From: Malaya genurostris
Lineage: Eukaryota; Arthropoda; Insecta; Diptera; Culicidae
DNA: 64,000 nucleotides
Assembly: GCF_030247185.1 (NCBI RefSeq)
Contig: NC_080571.1
Coordinates: 68,238,172-68,302,171 of the forward strand
Reading direction: 5' to 3'
Position numbers and translations under genes: made by a program. The notes below the pieces were generated by a model. The model was not told where the DNA came from, did no database searches, and saw only the letters and a program-made list of their open reading frames with translations. Numbering within the stretch: position 1 is the first letter of the stretch; every line of letters starts with the position of its first letter. This document shows positions 32,692 to 44,799 of this stretch, piece after piece.

Positions 32692-33795
32692 CACTCCTAA
32701 TACCAAGCCTCAAAAAAAGTTCTAACGGTAATTTTGAGCTATCATAGCTCAGTTGTTACTTGACCAATTTCGATAAATTTTTCACCCTCGAATTTTGTGA
32801 AGTTTGTAGATTATTTTAAGTATATCATTATTGACGATCTTTTAGGAAAAACTAATGAAAATCTGATTTTTCCCGTTCCAAGTTTTTTTTTCAAGCTCGA
32901 AATGTGCCCTATCTGCATTCATGCGGCACCTGCATCGCGAATCGGATATTGAGAACTTCAACTTCACCGAGTCATAACTTTGTTGTTAGTCAACCGATCT
33001 TCGAAATTTGTTCACCATTGGAAAGGCACTACTTCCGGTAATAAAATGCACTAAAAGAAACGAAAAATAGGGTCGTATACCCAAAGTTATAATGAAAACT
33101 GTAGATAGATGACCTAAGAAAAGGTGAGACTTTTTATAGTGATCGTAAATATCTCGAAATTCAAAGCGATGACCTATATATTTTTACACATCATTCGATT
33201 GCTAGTGATACCAGCTACAATTTTCGCTCAACTACCATTCCTGCACAATCAAAATAAATCATAAAAAAATCGATAAATTTATAAATATATTTGAATTTTT
33301 CATTATTTTCCACATTTTTGTATATAACTTAAAAATTAAAGCGATGACATGTACATTTTTTTGATTCAAAATATTGGAATCATTACCAGAAACAATGTAT
33401 TGATGATCAAAATTATATATCCGTTCAAAGAATTTCAAAAAATTTGGTACAAATACAGAGAATTTCTATTATTGGGAAAATTTTGCCAAACAAAATCAAA
33501 TCAAAACTTTTAAAATTCATGACATAAATTTTTTTATCATTTAAGTTAGAAATTTTTTATGAACAAAATTTACAAAAACAACTGAAACTTGGATTTCACT
33601 GAAAATTTTAAAAATTTTAGTAAATAAAATAAAACTCAAAAATAGTTATATTTTTGTACTGGACAAACGATCTAAACAATTTTTATGCACAACCCAAACG
33701 CAATTGATAACTACTAAAATTCTGATTTTGTTTAAGGTTTGCCGTAGAATCCCAAAAAATAGGTAAAAGATCGGAAATTTTAAAATTTCCGAGTT
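32692..33795 (+). repeat. Left arm of the long inverted repeat
   Basis: Matches the complement of 35675-36794 by eye, for example 'agtcataactttgttgttag' (near 32970) and 'accattcctgcacaatcaa' (near 33232). The arms differ by many substitutions and short indels, so they are old. Confidence 0.8.
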
Positions 33796-35674
33796 AAATT
33801 GCATTGCACAGTGGTCCGGATCCACAATTAAGGGAGACAAAAACATTTGTGACTTAACCTTATACTATAGAGCTATGAAGTCTTCAAAACAAATGATCAA
33901 TGAAGATAAGCCATATGTCGATGTACGTGATATTAGGGTGGCTCTTATTCTTAAGGATGTATTGCTTATTTTCCGGATGTATTGAGGTAGAGGACAGCAT
34001 TCTTCGGCAGAATTGTCGATAAACTTATATCGAGCAGCTTTGCTGAGGACACCATTGTAGTATCTGCAACGGTTTTAGTGTTACGGCAATTTTTGAAGAG
34101 CAACATAGGGTGCTCCTCACAAAATCTGATTTTTTGCTATAGCATTTATATTTTTCTCTTTTCTAATAGGTATCTTTGAACATCTTTTAGAGTTTGTTAA
34201 ACCAATTTTTTTAATGACTGGCGCATTCAGGTAGCGTTTTCTGAACCGAAGTTATGAGCAAAACTAGTTCAAAAACAGGTTATTTTTAAACGGCTGTATC
34301 TAACATTGAGCAAATGAAAAAAATCCGTTTTTTTGTATTTGACAGAAAATATTTTCGAATATTCATGAAAAAAATCGAAGGAGATATTTTTTAAAATTTT
34401 TTTTTAAATTATGCTCAAACATTGGGTTTTTTCATTGAAAAATACTCGTATCATGTAAGTCTTTTATCAGCTATATATGAAAATAAGGTATTTTTGTCTT
34501 CTAAAGTGTTAAATTAATTCAAGTGCATATTCGGGAAGAAATCGTTCTGCATTCTTCGGGGAATGCAGAATGGTGTCGTTTTTGTAAAATCTCTAAGGCC
34601 TCTCGGTGGTTGGAGGTTTTATCAACCGTGAATTTTTCACCTGCAGATCATTCAGCATCCTTTCGGGGATGCAGGACGATTTATTTCTTTATGTTTTGTG
34701 CTGTTTTTTTCCACCTCACCCAATTCCCAATTCCCTTCCATGTTCCTTTTATCATTCCATTCCCATCAGGAAGTTGATGAGAAGCTACGACAAGGCACGA
34801 ATCTAAAAATAACTGGGGGAACATGCCACCTGAGCCAATTAGTTCTGATAACATAGGTGCAGGGTTTCATTCAGTAAAAAGCATTCAAACGAAGAGGTTG
34901 TTTTTTGAGACGAAGACAACTGTAAGCTGCAAATCGATTTTTTGGTTAGTGCTAATCGCAAAGGCTGCGGCAAAGCCAATATTCGTGGCGATTCCAGTTT
35001 CATAAGTACCTGGAATAGTGGAACTCACTTCACTGAGAAAAATGGCCTAACCGATTTGAGAACTGTTTCATTTTGTAGGTTACACTAGTTCATGCACTAG
35101 CTTTCATGTTTTTCAACAATCAAACAAAACTGTTTGATGAATACATTTTTTATATGAGAATAAGAAAGATATGAGAAAGGCATCATTACACAACTAGGTG
35201 GATAAAAACAAGTTTTACTTAATTTCGTGGGATTTTTTGTGCTAAATTCAGATTCTACTTTTTCTGTATTGTTTACTAATAGAAAATTCAAATAATTTTC
35301 GAATTCTATACATTCCGAAAAAAAGTTTGTGATATTTAAATTTTAATATTCTATCGATTATAATTGATGTCGTTTAGGATAGCGGAAAATTTAAGATAAA
35401 TGTTTTTGTTCTTAATTGCTTGTAAAACAAAAATCAAGCAATTTTTTTTTAAATTGTAGTTGTTTTTTTTGCCATGGGTTAGTATATGAAATTCATATAA
35501 TTTTACGTTCTATTTCTTTTCGAACAAAGCCATTTAAATAATTTAAAATTTTTGTGTTGTCACAAAATTTATTTTATTATTAAAAAACAAATTCCACGTC
35601 TCTTTGAAACATATGAAATCAAAACGGATTAAAATATTTTCACTTTGATTTGCAGAAACATTGGAACGCAATAT
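33796..35674. other. Centre of the long-inverted-repeat element
   Basis: No transposase is visible. 34545-34570 forms a small hairpin ('ctgcattcttcggggaatgcag'). 34523-34777 is open but unrecognised. 35010-35215 carries the right end of a 'tgcctttctcat'-family repeat ('gatatgagaaaggcatcatt', 'aactaggtggat'). Confidence 0.5.
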
Positions 35675-36794
35675 ATATCAGAAATTTTGAAATTTCCGAT
35701 CTTCTACCGATTTTTTGAGATTTTACGGAAAACCTGCAACAAAAAAACCTAATTTTAGTAGTTATCAATTCCGTTTGGGTTGTGCATGAAAATTGGTTAG
35801 ATCTTTTGTCCAATACAAAAACATAATTATTTTTAGAGTTTAGGTATATTTACCAAAATTTTTAAGATTTTCAGTGAAATCCAAGTTTCAGTATTTTTGG
35901 AAATTTTGTTCGTAATAGATTTCCAACTAAAATTAAAAAAAATATATGTCATAAAATTTCAAAGTTTTGATTTTTTATTTTTTTTTGGCAAAATTTTCCC
36001 AATAATAGAAATTCTCTGTATTTGTACCAAATTTCTTGAGATTCTTTGAACGGATATATAATTTTGGTCATCAATACATTGTTTCTGGTAATGATTCCAA
36101 TATTTTGAATAAAAAAAATGTACATGTCATCGCTTTAATTTTTGAGTTATATACAAACATGTGGAAAAAAATGAAAAATTCATATATATTTATAAATTCA
36201 TCGATTTTTTAATGTTTTCTCTTGATTGTGCAGGAATGGTAGTTGAGCGAAAATTGTAGCTGGTATCACTAGCAATCGAATGATGTGTAAAAATATATAG
36301 GTCATCACTTTGAATTTCGAGATATTTACGATCATTGTAAAAAGTCTCATCTTTTCTTAGGCCATCTATCTACAGTTTTCGTTATAACTTTGGGTAGACA
36401 ACCCTATTTTTAGTTTTTTTTTCAGTGCATTTTATTTGTGGAAGTAGTATTTTTAAAATGGTGAACAAATTTTGAAGATCGGTTGACTAACAACAAAGTT
36501 ATGACTCGGTAAAGTTGAAGTATTCAATATTTTCTATGCGACGTTTATGCCAAAGGAAAGAAAATTGGAAAGCAGATAGGGCATATTGGGCGCGTGAAAA
36601 AAACTTGAAGCGGGGAAAATCAAATTTTCATTGGTTTTCCTTTACCAATCGTCTGCTACAAAGTTTTGGAATCAATCTACGAACTTCACAAAATTCGAGG
36701 GTGTAAAATTTATTGAGATTCGTTGAAAAACAGCTGAGCCATGACAGCTCAAAGTTACCGTTCCAACTTTTTTTGAGGCTTGGTATTTGGAGTG
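35675..36794 (-). repeat. Right arm of the long inverted repeat
   Basis: Inverted counterpart of 32692-33795, ending at GGAGTG beside TTAA. Confidence 0.8.
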
Positions 36795-36798
36795 TTAA

Positions 36799-37504
36799 TT
36801 ATGTATCTAGAAGTCGTTTCCATACAGCTCAGACTATGACCGCTCTTTGACTCCATTTGATCGATCCAAATGTTTGCCGTCTGTTATTCTGACGACATCC
36901 CCTGTCGATCGTAGCTGTCCAATATCAGCTGTAGGTCGATCTCCAAGTAGTTGTTGGAAACCTTGTTTAATACGCCGTTGAATAATTTCTTATGGTGACG
37001 TATTACTTTTCTTGTATCCTTATCCGCGGTCATAAATGAATGAATACACGAATTCATGAACCTCCACGATATCGTCGCCACGCACCATTATTCGAGTGGG
37101 AAGGCGTTATATTTTAAAGCCTTCCCATCTCGTATATTTTGTTTCGACGGATTTACTGTCAGTTCGATCCCAGTTTGATTAATCCGTCCTTATGAGCTCT
37201 AGCCGTTTGACTTTAGCTGTCTTGTGTAGCAGTTTCAGGCAACTTGGCTATTCATACCATGTGATACAGAACGTCGACGAACATTTTACCTAAAAAATGA
37301 TAGTTTTTTTTAGATTTCGCTTGGTTTCGAATTTTCCTTGATTTTGCGCTTGGTATCTAGCAATACGCTTTTCTGCAAAAGAACTATAATTTAATTGTCC
37401 TTTAGAATTTTAACTAAATATAGTTATTATTTGATTTGAATACAATAAATGTAAAATGACTTATCAGTTCATAAATAAAAACTTTAAACATTATGAAAAT
37501 TCTT
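36799..37504. other. Unassigned spacer
   Basis: No recognisable gene or element ends. Confidence 0.4.
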
Positions 37505-37860
37505 TCTTAAGCCCTGAACTCAAGATGTAGCTGGAAACGCATGGTATTTAGTTCTAAGGGCATGTGATATATGATTTTAGAACTAAATACCATGCGTATC
37601 CATCGGATGATGACAACTTGATGGGGATGCATGGTTTTCCGAATAATTTTTTTTTTTAATCTGATATTATACCCGTCCACAGTTTTCAAAAATCTGAAAA
37701 ATTTACAGCGTAATGTACTCACACTTGATTTATTTTTTTATGTAAAATCTAGAGTGGTATCAAAATTGTAAGTGCAATTAAAAAAAATCGAAAGTTTTAA
37801 ACATTTTTTTTTACATGAAATTCATTTTGAAAAATGCTGAAAAAAATCAGAAAGGTTTCC
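37505..37860 (-). repeat. Dispersed repeat with conserved hairpin, copy 2
   Basis: Reverse complement of 24757-25090. The same 20-bp arms are at 37537-37556 and 37578-37597 with a 21-nt loop, all arm positions intact although the surroundings have diverged. Confidence 0.8.
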
Positions 37861-37955
37861 CATAATTCCTAAAATATTCCTGATTTATTAAACCAATTTC
37901 GTTTTATAAGCCAATAACCATAGCATGCTCAGAATCAGTAGAGACGGAAAACATA

Positions 37956-39241
37956 ACAGTTCGGCTGAAAAGTTCGTATCGTTTAATAGAAACACACATT
38001 TTTTTGCCAAACTTCGTTTTTATTATTCAACATAATTGCCATCAGAGGCGATACAGCGATTATAGCGATCTTCCAACTTTTCGATACCATTTTTGTAGTA
38101 CGATTTGTCCTTTGCCTCAAAATAGGCCTGAGCTTCAGCGATTACCTCTTCATTGCTTCTAAATTTTTTACCAGTGAGCATTCCCTTGAGGTCTGAGAAC
38201 AGGAAAAAGTCACTGGGGGCCAAATCTGGAGAATACGTTGAATGAGGGAGCAATTCGAAGCCCAATTCGTTCAATTTCAGCATGGTTTTCATCGACTTGT
38301 GACACGGTGCATTGTCTTAATGAAACAAAACTTTTTTCTTCTTCAAATGAAGCCGTTTTTTTGAAATTTCGTCCTTCAAACGCTCTAATAACGCTATATA
38401 ATAGTCACTGTTGATGGTTTTTCCCCTTTCAAGGTAGTCGATGAAAATTATACCATGCGAATCCCAAAATACAGACGCCATAACCTTACCGGCTGAGTCC
38501 TTCCACGCTTTGGGTTCGGTTCATCGCGTGCAGTCCACTCAGCTGACTGTCGATTGGACTCCGGAGTGAAGTGATGGAGCCATGTTTCGTCCATTGTTAT
38601 ACATCGACGAAAAAATCGGTTTTATTTCGATATAACAGCTCCAAACACTGCTCAGAATCATCAATTCGTTGTTGTTTTTGATCGATTGTGAGCTCACGCG
38701 GCACCCATTTTGCACAAAGCTTTCTCATATCCAAATATTCGTGAATAATATGTCCAACACGTTCCTTTGATATCTTTAGGGTGTCAGCTATGTCGATCAA
38801 CTTCACTTTACGGTCATTGAAAATCATTTTTTTGGATTTTTTTCACGTTTTCATCGGTAACAGCCTCTTTTGGACGTCCACTGCGTTCATCGTCTTCGGT
38901 GCTCATATGACCAGTACGAAATTTTGCAAACCACTTACGAATTGTTGCTTCGCCCGGTGCAGAGTCTGGATAACACTCATCAAGCCATTTTTTGGTATCG
39001 GCGGCACTTTTTTTCATCAAAAAGTAGTTTTTCATCAACACACGAAATTCCTTTTTTTCCATTTTTTTTCACAATAACAAAAGTAGCTTCACTCAAAATG
39101 CAATATCTCACAAACTAATAATCAGATAGCTGTCAAATTTATACACGTATCTTTTGAAGGTTGGTACTAACTGAAAATGGTATGGATTTAATTCTAGTGG
39201 CGCCCTCTCATAGAAACGATACGAACTTTTCAGCCGATTGT
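37956..39241 (-). mobile_element. Full-length DD34D mariner element, inactive
   Basis: Perfect 24-bp inverted ends (37961-37984 and 39214-39237, with 'ggctgaaaagttcgtatcgt') enclose one transposase gene on the minus strand. Total length is ~1.29 kb, normal for mariner. TA lies at 37954-37955 and 39242-39243 if the outermost bases 'acag' and 'acaa' are counted in the TIRs. The gene is broken (see the pseudogene entry). Confidence 0.9.
38020..39062 (-). pseudogene. Mariner transposase (DD34D), broken
   Basis: Cut-and-paste transposase of ~345 residues in the family. Pieces in order: N-terminal HTH (start 39062, EFRVLMKNYFLMKKSAADTK... ATIRKWFAKF, then DERSGRP), second HTH and linker (DRKVKLIDIADTLKISKERV, WVPRELT), TMDETWLHH (first catalytic Asp, near 38594), HxDNAPCHKS (second Asp) and YSPDLAPSDFFLF (third Asp, 34 residues later), and the C-terminus DRYNRCIASDGNYVE. 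Breaks: a frameshift at T-runs near 38815-38830, a frameshift near 38613-38618, and a TAA (38317-38319) directly before the second catalytic Asp. All three catalytic Asp codons themselves survive. Confidence 0.9.
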
Positions 39242-39243
39242 TA

Positions 39244-41906
39244 AGAAAGAGAGAAAGTGTTGATGGTTCATTCCCTTAACGGAAAGACGACGATTCATCA
39301 TTTTCTGCTATGGGTTTGTTGCACCGTTGATAGTTCAGACGAGTTTGAAACGTAGGATATGCTTTAAGTAAAAGATACGACCATTGAATCAAATTAATTG
39401 TTAAGTGTGAACCAAAGGTGCCAATTAATAACTATCTATTACTATCTCGTGACATTAGTGGCGAAAAAGCAAGAACTGGAATTATTTTTTTCTTTGAGAA
39501 TTGATTTAGTTTCTAATTGTTTAAAATAGTAAGCTTTGCACTGATGAAGACAATTGTACTATCGTTAAAGATGGAGAAATATTGGACCAAAAAGTTATTG
39601 TTCAAAACTCAAAAGTTGGAATTAAAATGGCATTTACAAATTTTTTGCTTAAGTCTTCCGCTCTCAAAATGCGAAGAATTTAAATTAACGATCATTATTA
39701 AATGAAAAACAATGTTTTTTTCAGAAAGAGTTGAAATTTTTGTACTTCTGTGTAAATTAATACGATACACGGTTGTGTAATATAACAAACATTGTAAGAA
39801 CTTCAGTTTTTCTATTTTCTATTTTTGTGTAGCGCGCAACCAGTATTAAATTTTGCAAAGTGTGTCAAAATGCAAAAAACTATGGAAAAAATATAAGTTC
39901 ATGAAACAATGAAATCACGAGTTAATAGCAATCTACAGCTAACAATAGATTGGCTAATGCTCTATTACTAACTAAATGGAATTGTCCTAAATTATCTAAG
40001 TTTCAAAATAAATTCTGTTCACAGAGTCATTTGCGACAGAAATAGCCCAAAAACTAAAAATTTTGACATAAAACTTTGTATAAAATTTAACCCGTAAAAG
40101 TTCAATGGCAACCGAGTCCGTTCGAATCTAAGTGTGTGAAAATCGGTTAAGCCGTCTTTGAGAAAATGAAGTCAGCTTTGTTTTGGCAATTTCGTTCACC
40201 TTATCTTGTACATCCGAAACCGCTATCCAACTTTATCCGGATCCGGGTTCTGGTTCCGAAGTAACTTTTGAAAATGATTTTAAAAAGTGCACGTAATTTG
40301 CGCATTATTAGAATCTTAAGAGCCGATTTTTATGAACATAGATTCAAATTAATGGTATTCTAGTCGTACATCCTGCCACTGAGTTTTATCCGGATTCGAA
40401 TTCCTGTTACAGGGTAATGGGATAAAATGCGAAAAGGAATTAAAAAACCTATTTTAATCCTATTAGTGGTATAATGATGCCATTCTCATATTAACCTAAC
40501 AATTAAAAATTTGTCAATTTTATTCGAAAAAAATATTTTTCGAAATTACACCAGACCTAGACGTTTCATGCATTTCTAAGGCATTTTGGATCAAAAAACT
40601 CTCCATAGAAAAAATTAGAGGGTTGTATTCAAGACACGACCGAGCACAATAACATTAAAAATGAAACGTTTCTAGGGTCTTCATAATTAATACAAAAATA
40701 AAGATGATAATGATGATGATACACTAGACTAAAAACATATTCAATTGACTAATTACAAACTTGCTCTAGTTTAAGCGCTGAGATTGTTAGCGAATGATAA
40801 AATTGACAATTAGAATCTTTCTTGATTATTGATTCTATTCAATTTTGATCCCTTTCCACAAATTTTTACACTGTTAAGTTTTTGAATAACGTCCTTTAAC
40901 TAGAAGTCAATTATGATGAATTCAAAGTTACTCGAAAGCTCAATTTTAGATACAAACAACCTAAACATTTAAACCTGAACAAATAAAACTTTTATTTTAT
41001 GATAATAATTTTCGAGAAACGTACAAACTTATTAATTTTATAAACAGTTAATCGATCCAAGAAAAGATTTTATTTATTTTAACGAAAGATGTTGTACCGG
41101 TACACTCAGTAATAGCGTAATTTTATTAATCCTTCTTCAAAATCGTCAATAATCTTCGGAAAATGTCGGTAAATAATATGGCAACAATACGAGGAAGAAA
41201 GCATGTGAAACAGTCCTCATAAAATATTTAGTTACTTACATTGATTTTCGCTTTGGCATGTTAGGAATATACGGAATGGATACGCAACAAAATTCCGAAA
41301 TTTTGTTAATATTGTAACTTGATGTTATTAACATATGAATGAACATTGTTATAGTTACAACGCGTGTAGTCATCAGACGTTTATTGTTTTGCAGCAAATA
41401 ATAATTAAACTGAAACTGGCGGTTAACCAAATTCTACGAGGGTTCCTATTCAAAGGATACATGTAAAACCGCAGGTAAACTTACTTTGAGTTTATCTTTG
41501 ATAGTATATGATATTGCATCTAATTGAACTGTATATGTGAGCCTGTGGAACTCATTTATACTACTAAACCGAGGAGGCCGCTTTTAGATAAGTTTCAGAA
41601 TTTAATTTTGAATCTTTTGAAGCGTTCAATTCCTGGTGGGACAACAACTTCTGCAGTAACATTGTCACGTTTTGTTCGTATGGGAATTGAAAACACCGAT
41701 CCATCAACAAATTAAAACATTTTTAGACAAATAAAAATATTTTTAAGCTTACAATATTGAAGCTTTGGAATAATTTAAATTAGGAAAATCCATTAACAAA
41801 TCATCGAGCAACAAGCGCTGCAAATTAGATCCGCAAAAAATCTATCGCCGATAATTCTAAATTATCCTGATAGTTACCAGAGAATTAAAATGAAATACTC
41901 AATTCA
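39244..41906. other. Mostly unassigned, with repeat fragments
   Basis: 40080-40500 holds decayed units of the 'atccgacttccgg' family and an inverted-type end 'ttttaatcctattagtgg' plus 'gccattctcatatta' (about 40447-40495). The remainder is AT-rich with no gene seen. Confidence 0.45.
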
Positions 41907-42132
41907 AACCAATTTTTCAATGGTATGCAATTGAAATATTCAAATAACGTCATCTCATAAGTTTAAGTTAAATGTTTCCGAATCGATTGGTTGTTGAATT
42001 ATATAAACCCATCAACAAATGACTGAGTTATAAGCGTTCAAAATTATGACAGAAAAATGTTACGCGATTAGTTTTGCATGTTTTAAATTGACACCCAGCC
42101 TCGGGAAGCGAAGTGTAAGGCATTTTTAATGG
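41907..42132 (+). repeat. ~230-bp direct repeat, copy 1
   Basis: Pairs with 42541-42775: shared 'gtttccgaatcgattggttg', 'ccatcaacaaatgac', 'gttcaaaattatgaca', 'aattgacacccggcc'-like and 'aaggcatttttaatg'. A third, shorter trace of 'atccatcaacaaa' is near 41700. Confidence 0.75.
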
Positions 42133-42540
42133 CAAAATCGACCAAAAATTTGCTAAATACAAGGGATATTTTAAAAGAATCGGTAATCACGCTGATTCGG
42201 TTCTTCAATAGCTAGATGATATATAAGATATTCAAGCGAACACGGTGTTGCGCAGACAACAGGAAATTTCACCAACACATAATGCAAAAGCGACAATCCA
42301 GCGAGCGAACGCATACACAATCCAGTAATCAGCTCACTGGACGAGCTACTTGTTTCATTCGCAGTCAAGCATCGACTAGGCAAAGAAATATTGTGCAGCC
42401 TATATTTATAGATTTCTCTTCATACTACGCATAACGTTGCGGTGTTTTTTTATGCATGACGCAAAGCCTCCTATGCCGAACAAGAAGTTGACGTCATTTT
42501 GCACAACGGGGATTGGTGGATGAAAACATAGGTCGATTCT
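42133..42540. other. Spacer between the direct repeats
   Basis: Less AT-rich. On the minus strand a TATAAATA sits near 42396-42405. Nothing downstream of it is recognisable as a gene. Confidence 0.35.
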
Positions 42541-42775
42541 AACCATTTTTTCAATAGTATGCTATTGAAATACTGAAACGACGTCGTCATACATGTTTAA
42601 GTTAAAAGTTTCCGAATCGATTGGTTGTTAAATTATAACAATCCATCAACAAATGACCGAGTTATTAACGTTCAAAATTATGACACAAAAAGGTTACGCG
42701 ACTATTTTTGAAACTTCTAATTGACACCCGGCCCCATATAGTGAAGAGTAAGGCATTTTTAATGCCAAAAGAAAT
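42541..42775 (+). repeat. ~230-bp direct repeat, copy 2
   Basis: See 41907-42132. Both copies end at 'aaggcatttttaatg'. Confidence 0.75.
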
Positions 42776-42839
42776 TCAATTGCTTTATAGATTTTTACGT
42801 TTTTTACACGGTACGTATTTCCCTCGTGAAAAAGTCCCC

Positions 42840-43325
42840 AGTGAATTAATATTCTCAAATGAAATTAAATAGCAGTTTATGGTACCCCAATTCTCTTTCA
42901 TTTAACCTAAGTTTGGTAACATCGATGCAGCCGATTTCCACAAACTCAGATTTAAATGAAAACTAATATGGTCCCATAGACTGATTTTATATTTTATCCC
43001 GATCCGACTTCCGGTTCAGGAATTACAAGGAAATATGTGCAAATTTATGAAAAAATGCACACTCAATTTTCTCGAAAATATCTCAACCGATTTTCACAAA
43101 CTAAAAAGCAAATAAAAGGTCTTAAGTTCCCGAAAAGTTGATCCAGATCCGACTTTCGGTTCCAGTGATACAGGGCGATTAGTGAAAAATTTCAATTTCA
43201 TCTAGTTGGCAGATCCTGTTAGTTAGTAAATATATAAAACAACTTTGGGACTACTAGTCTTTTTTTCAATACTCACTTCGATTTCTCATTGTCTTTAAAT
43301 ATACTGTGGTCCTTAAATAAATAAA
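42840..43325 (+). repeat. Fragment of the 'atccgacttccgg' family
   Basis: Two internal units ('cacaaactcagattt', 'atcccgatccgacttccggt', 'ctcaattttctcgaaaatat'), closest to 1900-2180. Terminal motifs are absent. Confidence 0.65.
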
Positions 43326-44799
43326 AAACCTGTTTTAATCCACCTGGTGGTGTAATGATGCCTTTCTCATATCAATCATACTTTCATATATAATACTGCG
43401 ATTCTTGAAAGAATAACCGAAATCGGTTTGTTTGACCGTCTACTGATAAAAACTATCCATTGGAAAAAATTTGAGGTCGATTCAGAAAATTTTTAAGGAT
43501 TTTCCCCATTTTCAGTGATGGTATACAATTTTTAACCCACTTTACCCTATATTTCCGGATCCGGAAGTCGGATCCGCATGAAATTCAGGAATTACGTATG
43601 GGACCACAGGACCTTTCATTTGAATCTAAGTTTGTGAAAATCGGTCGCGCCATCTATGAGAAAAGTTAGAACACATATTTTCTTTTTTCTGCATATTTTA
43701 CCCCATAACTCCCGAACCGGAAGTCGGATCTAAATAATATTCTGAAATTTTTTATGGGACCTCAAGACCTTTCATTTGAATCTAAGTTTGTAAAAATAGG
43801 TTCAGTCATCTCTGAGAAAAGTTAGTGCAGTTATTTTCACAATTTTTTGCACATTTTACCCCATAATTCCGGAACCGGAGGTCGGATCCAAATAATATTC
43901 AGGAATTTTGTATGGGACCACAAGACTTTTCATTTGAATCTAAGTTTGTGGAAATCGGTCGCGCCATCTATGAGAAAAGTTAGAACACATATTTTCTTTT
44001 TTCTGCATATTTTACCCCATAACTCCCGAACCGGAAGTCGGATCCAAGTAATATTCAGGAATTTTTTATGGGACTTCAAGACCTTTCATTTGAACCTAAG
44101 TTTGTGAAAATCGGATCTCTGAGAAAAGTTAGTGAACTAATTTTCACTATTTTTTGCACATTTTACCCCATAATTCCGGAACCGGAAGTCGGATCCAAAT
44201 AATATTCAGGAATTTTGTATGGGACCATAAGACCTTTCATTTGAATCTGAGTTTGTGAAAATCGGTCGCGCCATCTATGAGAAAAGTTAGAACACATATT
44301 TTGATTTTTTTTGCACATTTTACCCCATAACTCCGGAACCGGAAGTCGGATCCAAATAATATTCAGGAATTTTGTATGGGACCATAAGACCTTTCATTTG
44401 AATCTTAGTTTGTGAAAATTGGTTTAGCCATCTCCGAGAAAAGTTAGTGCACTTATTTTCACAATTTTTTGCACATTTTACCCCATAATTCCGGAACCGG
44501 AAGTCGGATGCAAATAATATTCAGGAATTTTGTTTGGGACCTCGATACCTTTTATTTGAATCTAAGTTTGTGAAAATCGGTTCAGCCATCTCCGAGAAAA
44601 GTTAGTGCAAAAAAACGTTACATACACACATACGCACATACACACACACACACATACACACACACACACACATACACACACAGACATTTTGCGTACTCGA
44701 CGAACTGAGTCGAATGGTGTATGACACTTGGACCTCCGGGCCTCGGTTCAAAAATCGGTTTTCACAGTGATTGCATAACCTTTCTATATGAGAAAGGCA
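43326..44799 (-). mobile_element. Long member of the 'tgcctttctcatat' element family
   Basis: Reverse orientation relative to 8283-8963. It opens with 'ttttaatccacctggtgg', then 'tgcctttctcatat' at 43359-43372, and closes with the exact complement at 44786-44799 after 'gttttcacagtgattgcata'. It also has the (CA)n run (44630-44685) and the 'actcgacgaactgagtcgaa' block. The interior is expanded to seven ~156-bp units against two in the 8283 copy, so copy length varies by unit number. No protein is encoded. Confidence 0.8.
43545..44640 (-). repeat. Seven tandem ~156-bp units with alternating subtypes
   Basis: The 'accccata' landmark falls at about 43545, 43701, 43859, 44015, 44166, 44323 and 44481 (steps 156, 158, 156, 151, 157, 158). 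Neighbouring units alternate between one with 'cgcgccatctatgagaaaag' plus 'agaacacatattt' and one with 'catctctgagaaaagttagt' plus 'gcac'. The true period is therefore a ~314-bp dimer. Each unit holds 'ccggaaccggaagtcggatc' and 'gacctttcatttgaatc'. Confidence 0.9.

Larger units (their letters stand above)
32688..36798. mobile_element. 4.1-kb long-inverted-repeat element flanked by TTAA
   Basis: The two ends are inverted copies. The left one starts CACTCCTAATACCAAGCCTC at 32692, and the right one, read on the minus strand, starts CACTCCAAATACCAAGCCTC at 36794. TTAA flanks both (32688-32691, 36795-36798). The similarity continues inward for ~1.1 kb on each side. The ~1.9-kb centre has no transposase and includes part of another repeat (35140-35215). 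TTAA duplication is the target choice of piggyBac-type transposases and of several insect MITE families, but CACTCC ends are not typical piggyBac ends. It is best described as a foldback-like non-autonomous element. Confidence 0.78.

Noticed and set aside
32688..36798. piggyBac element
   Set aside because: TTAA is suggestive, but the ends are CACTCC rather than the usual piggyBac type, the arms are far too long and no transposase is present.
42390..42410. TATAAATA promoter on the minus strand
   Set aside because: An isolated TATA-like word in AT-rich DNA, with no recognisable transcript downstream.
43545..44640. CRISPR-like array because of regular spacing
   Set aside because: The units are contiguous ~156-bp repeats without unique spacers, in eukaryotic DNA.
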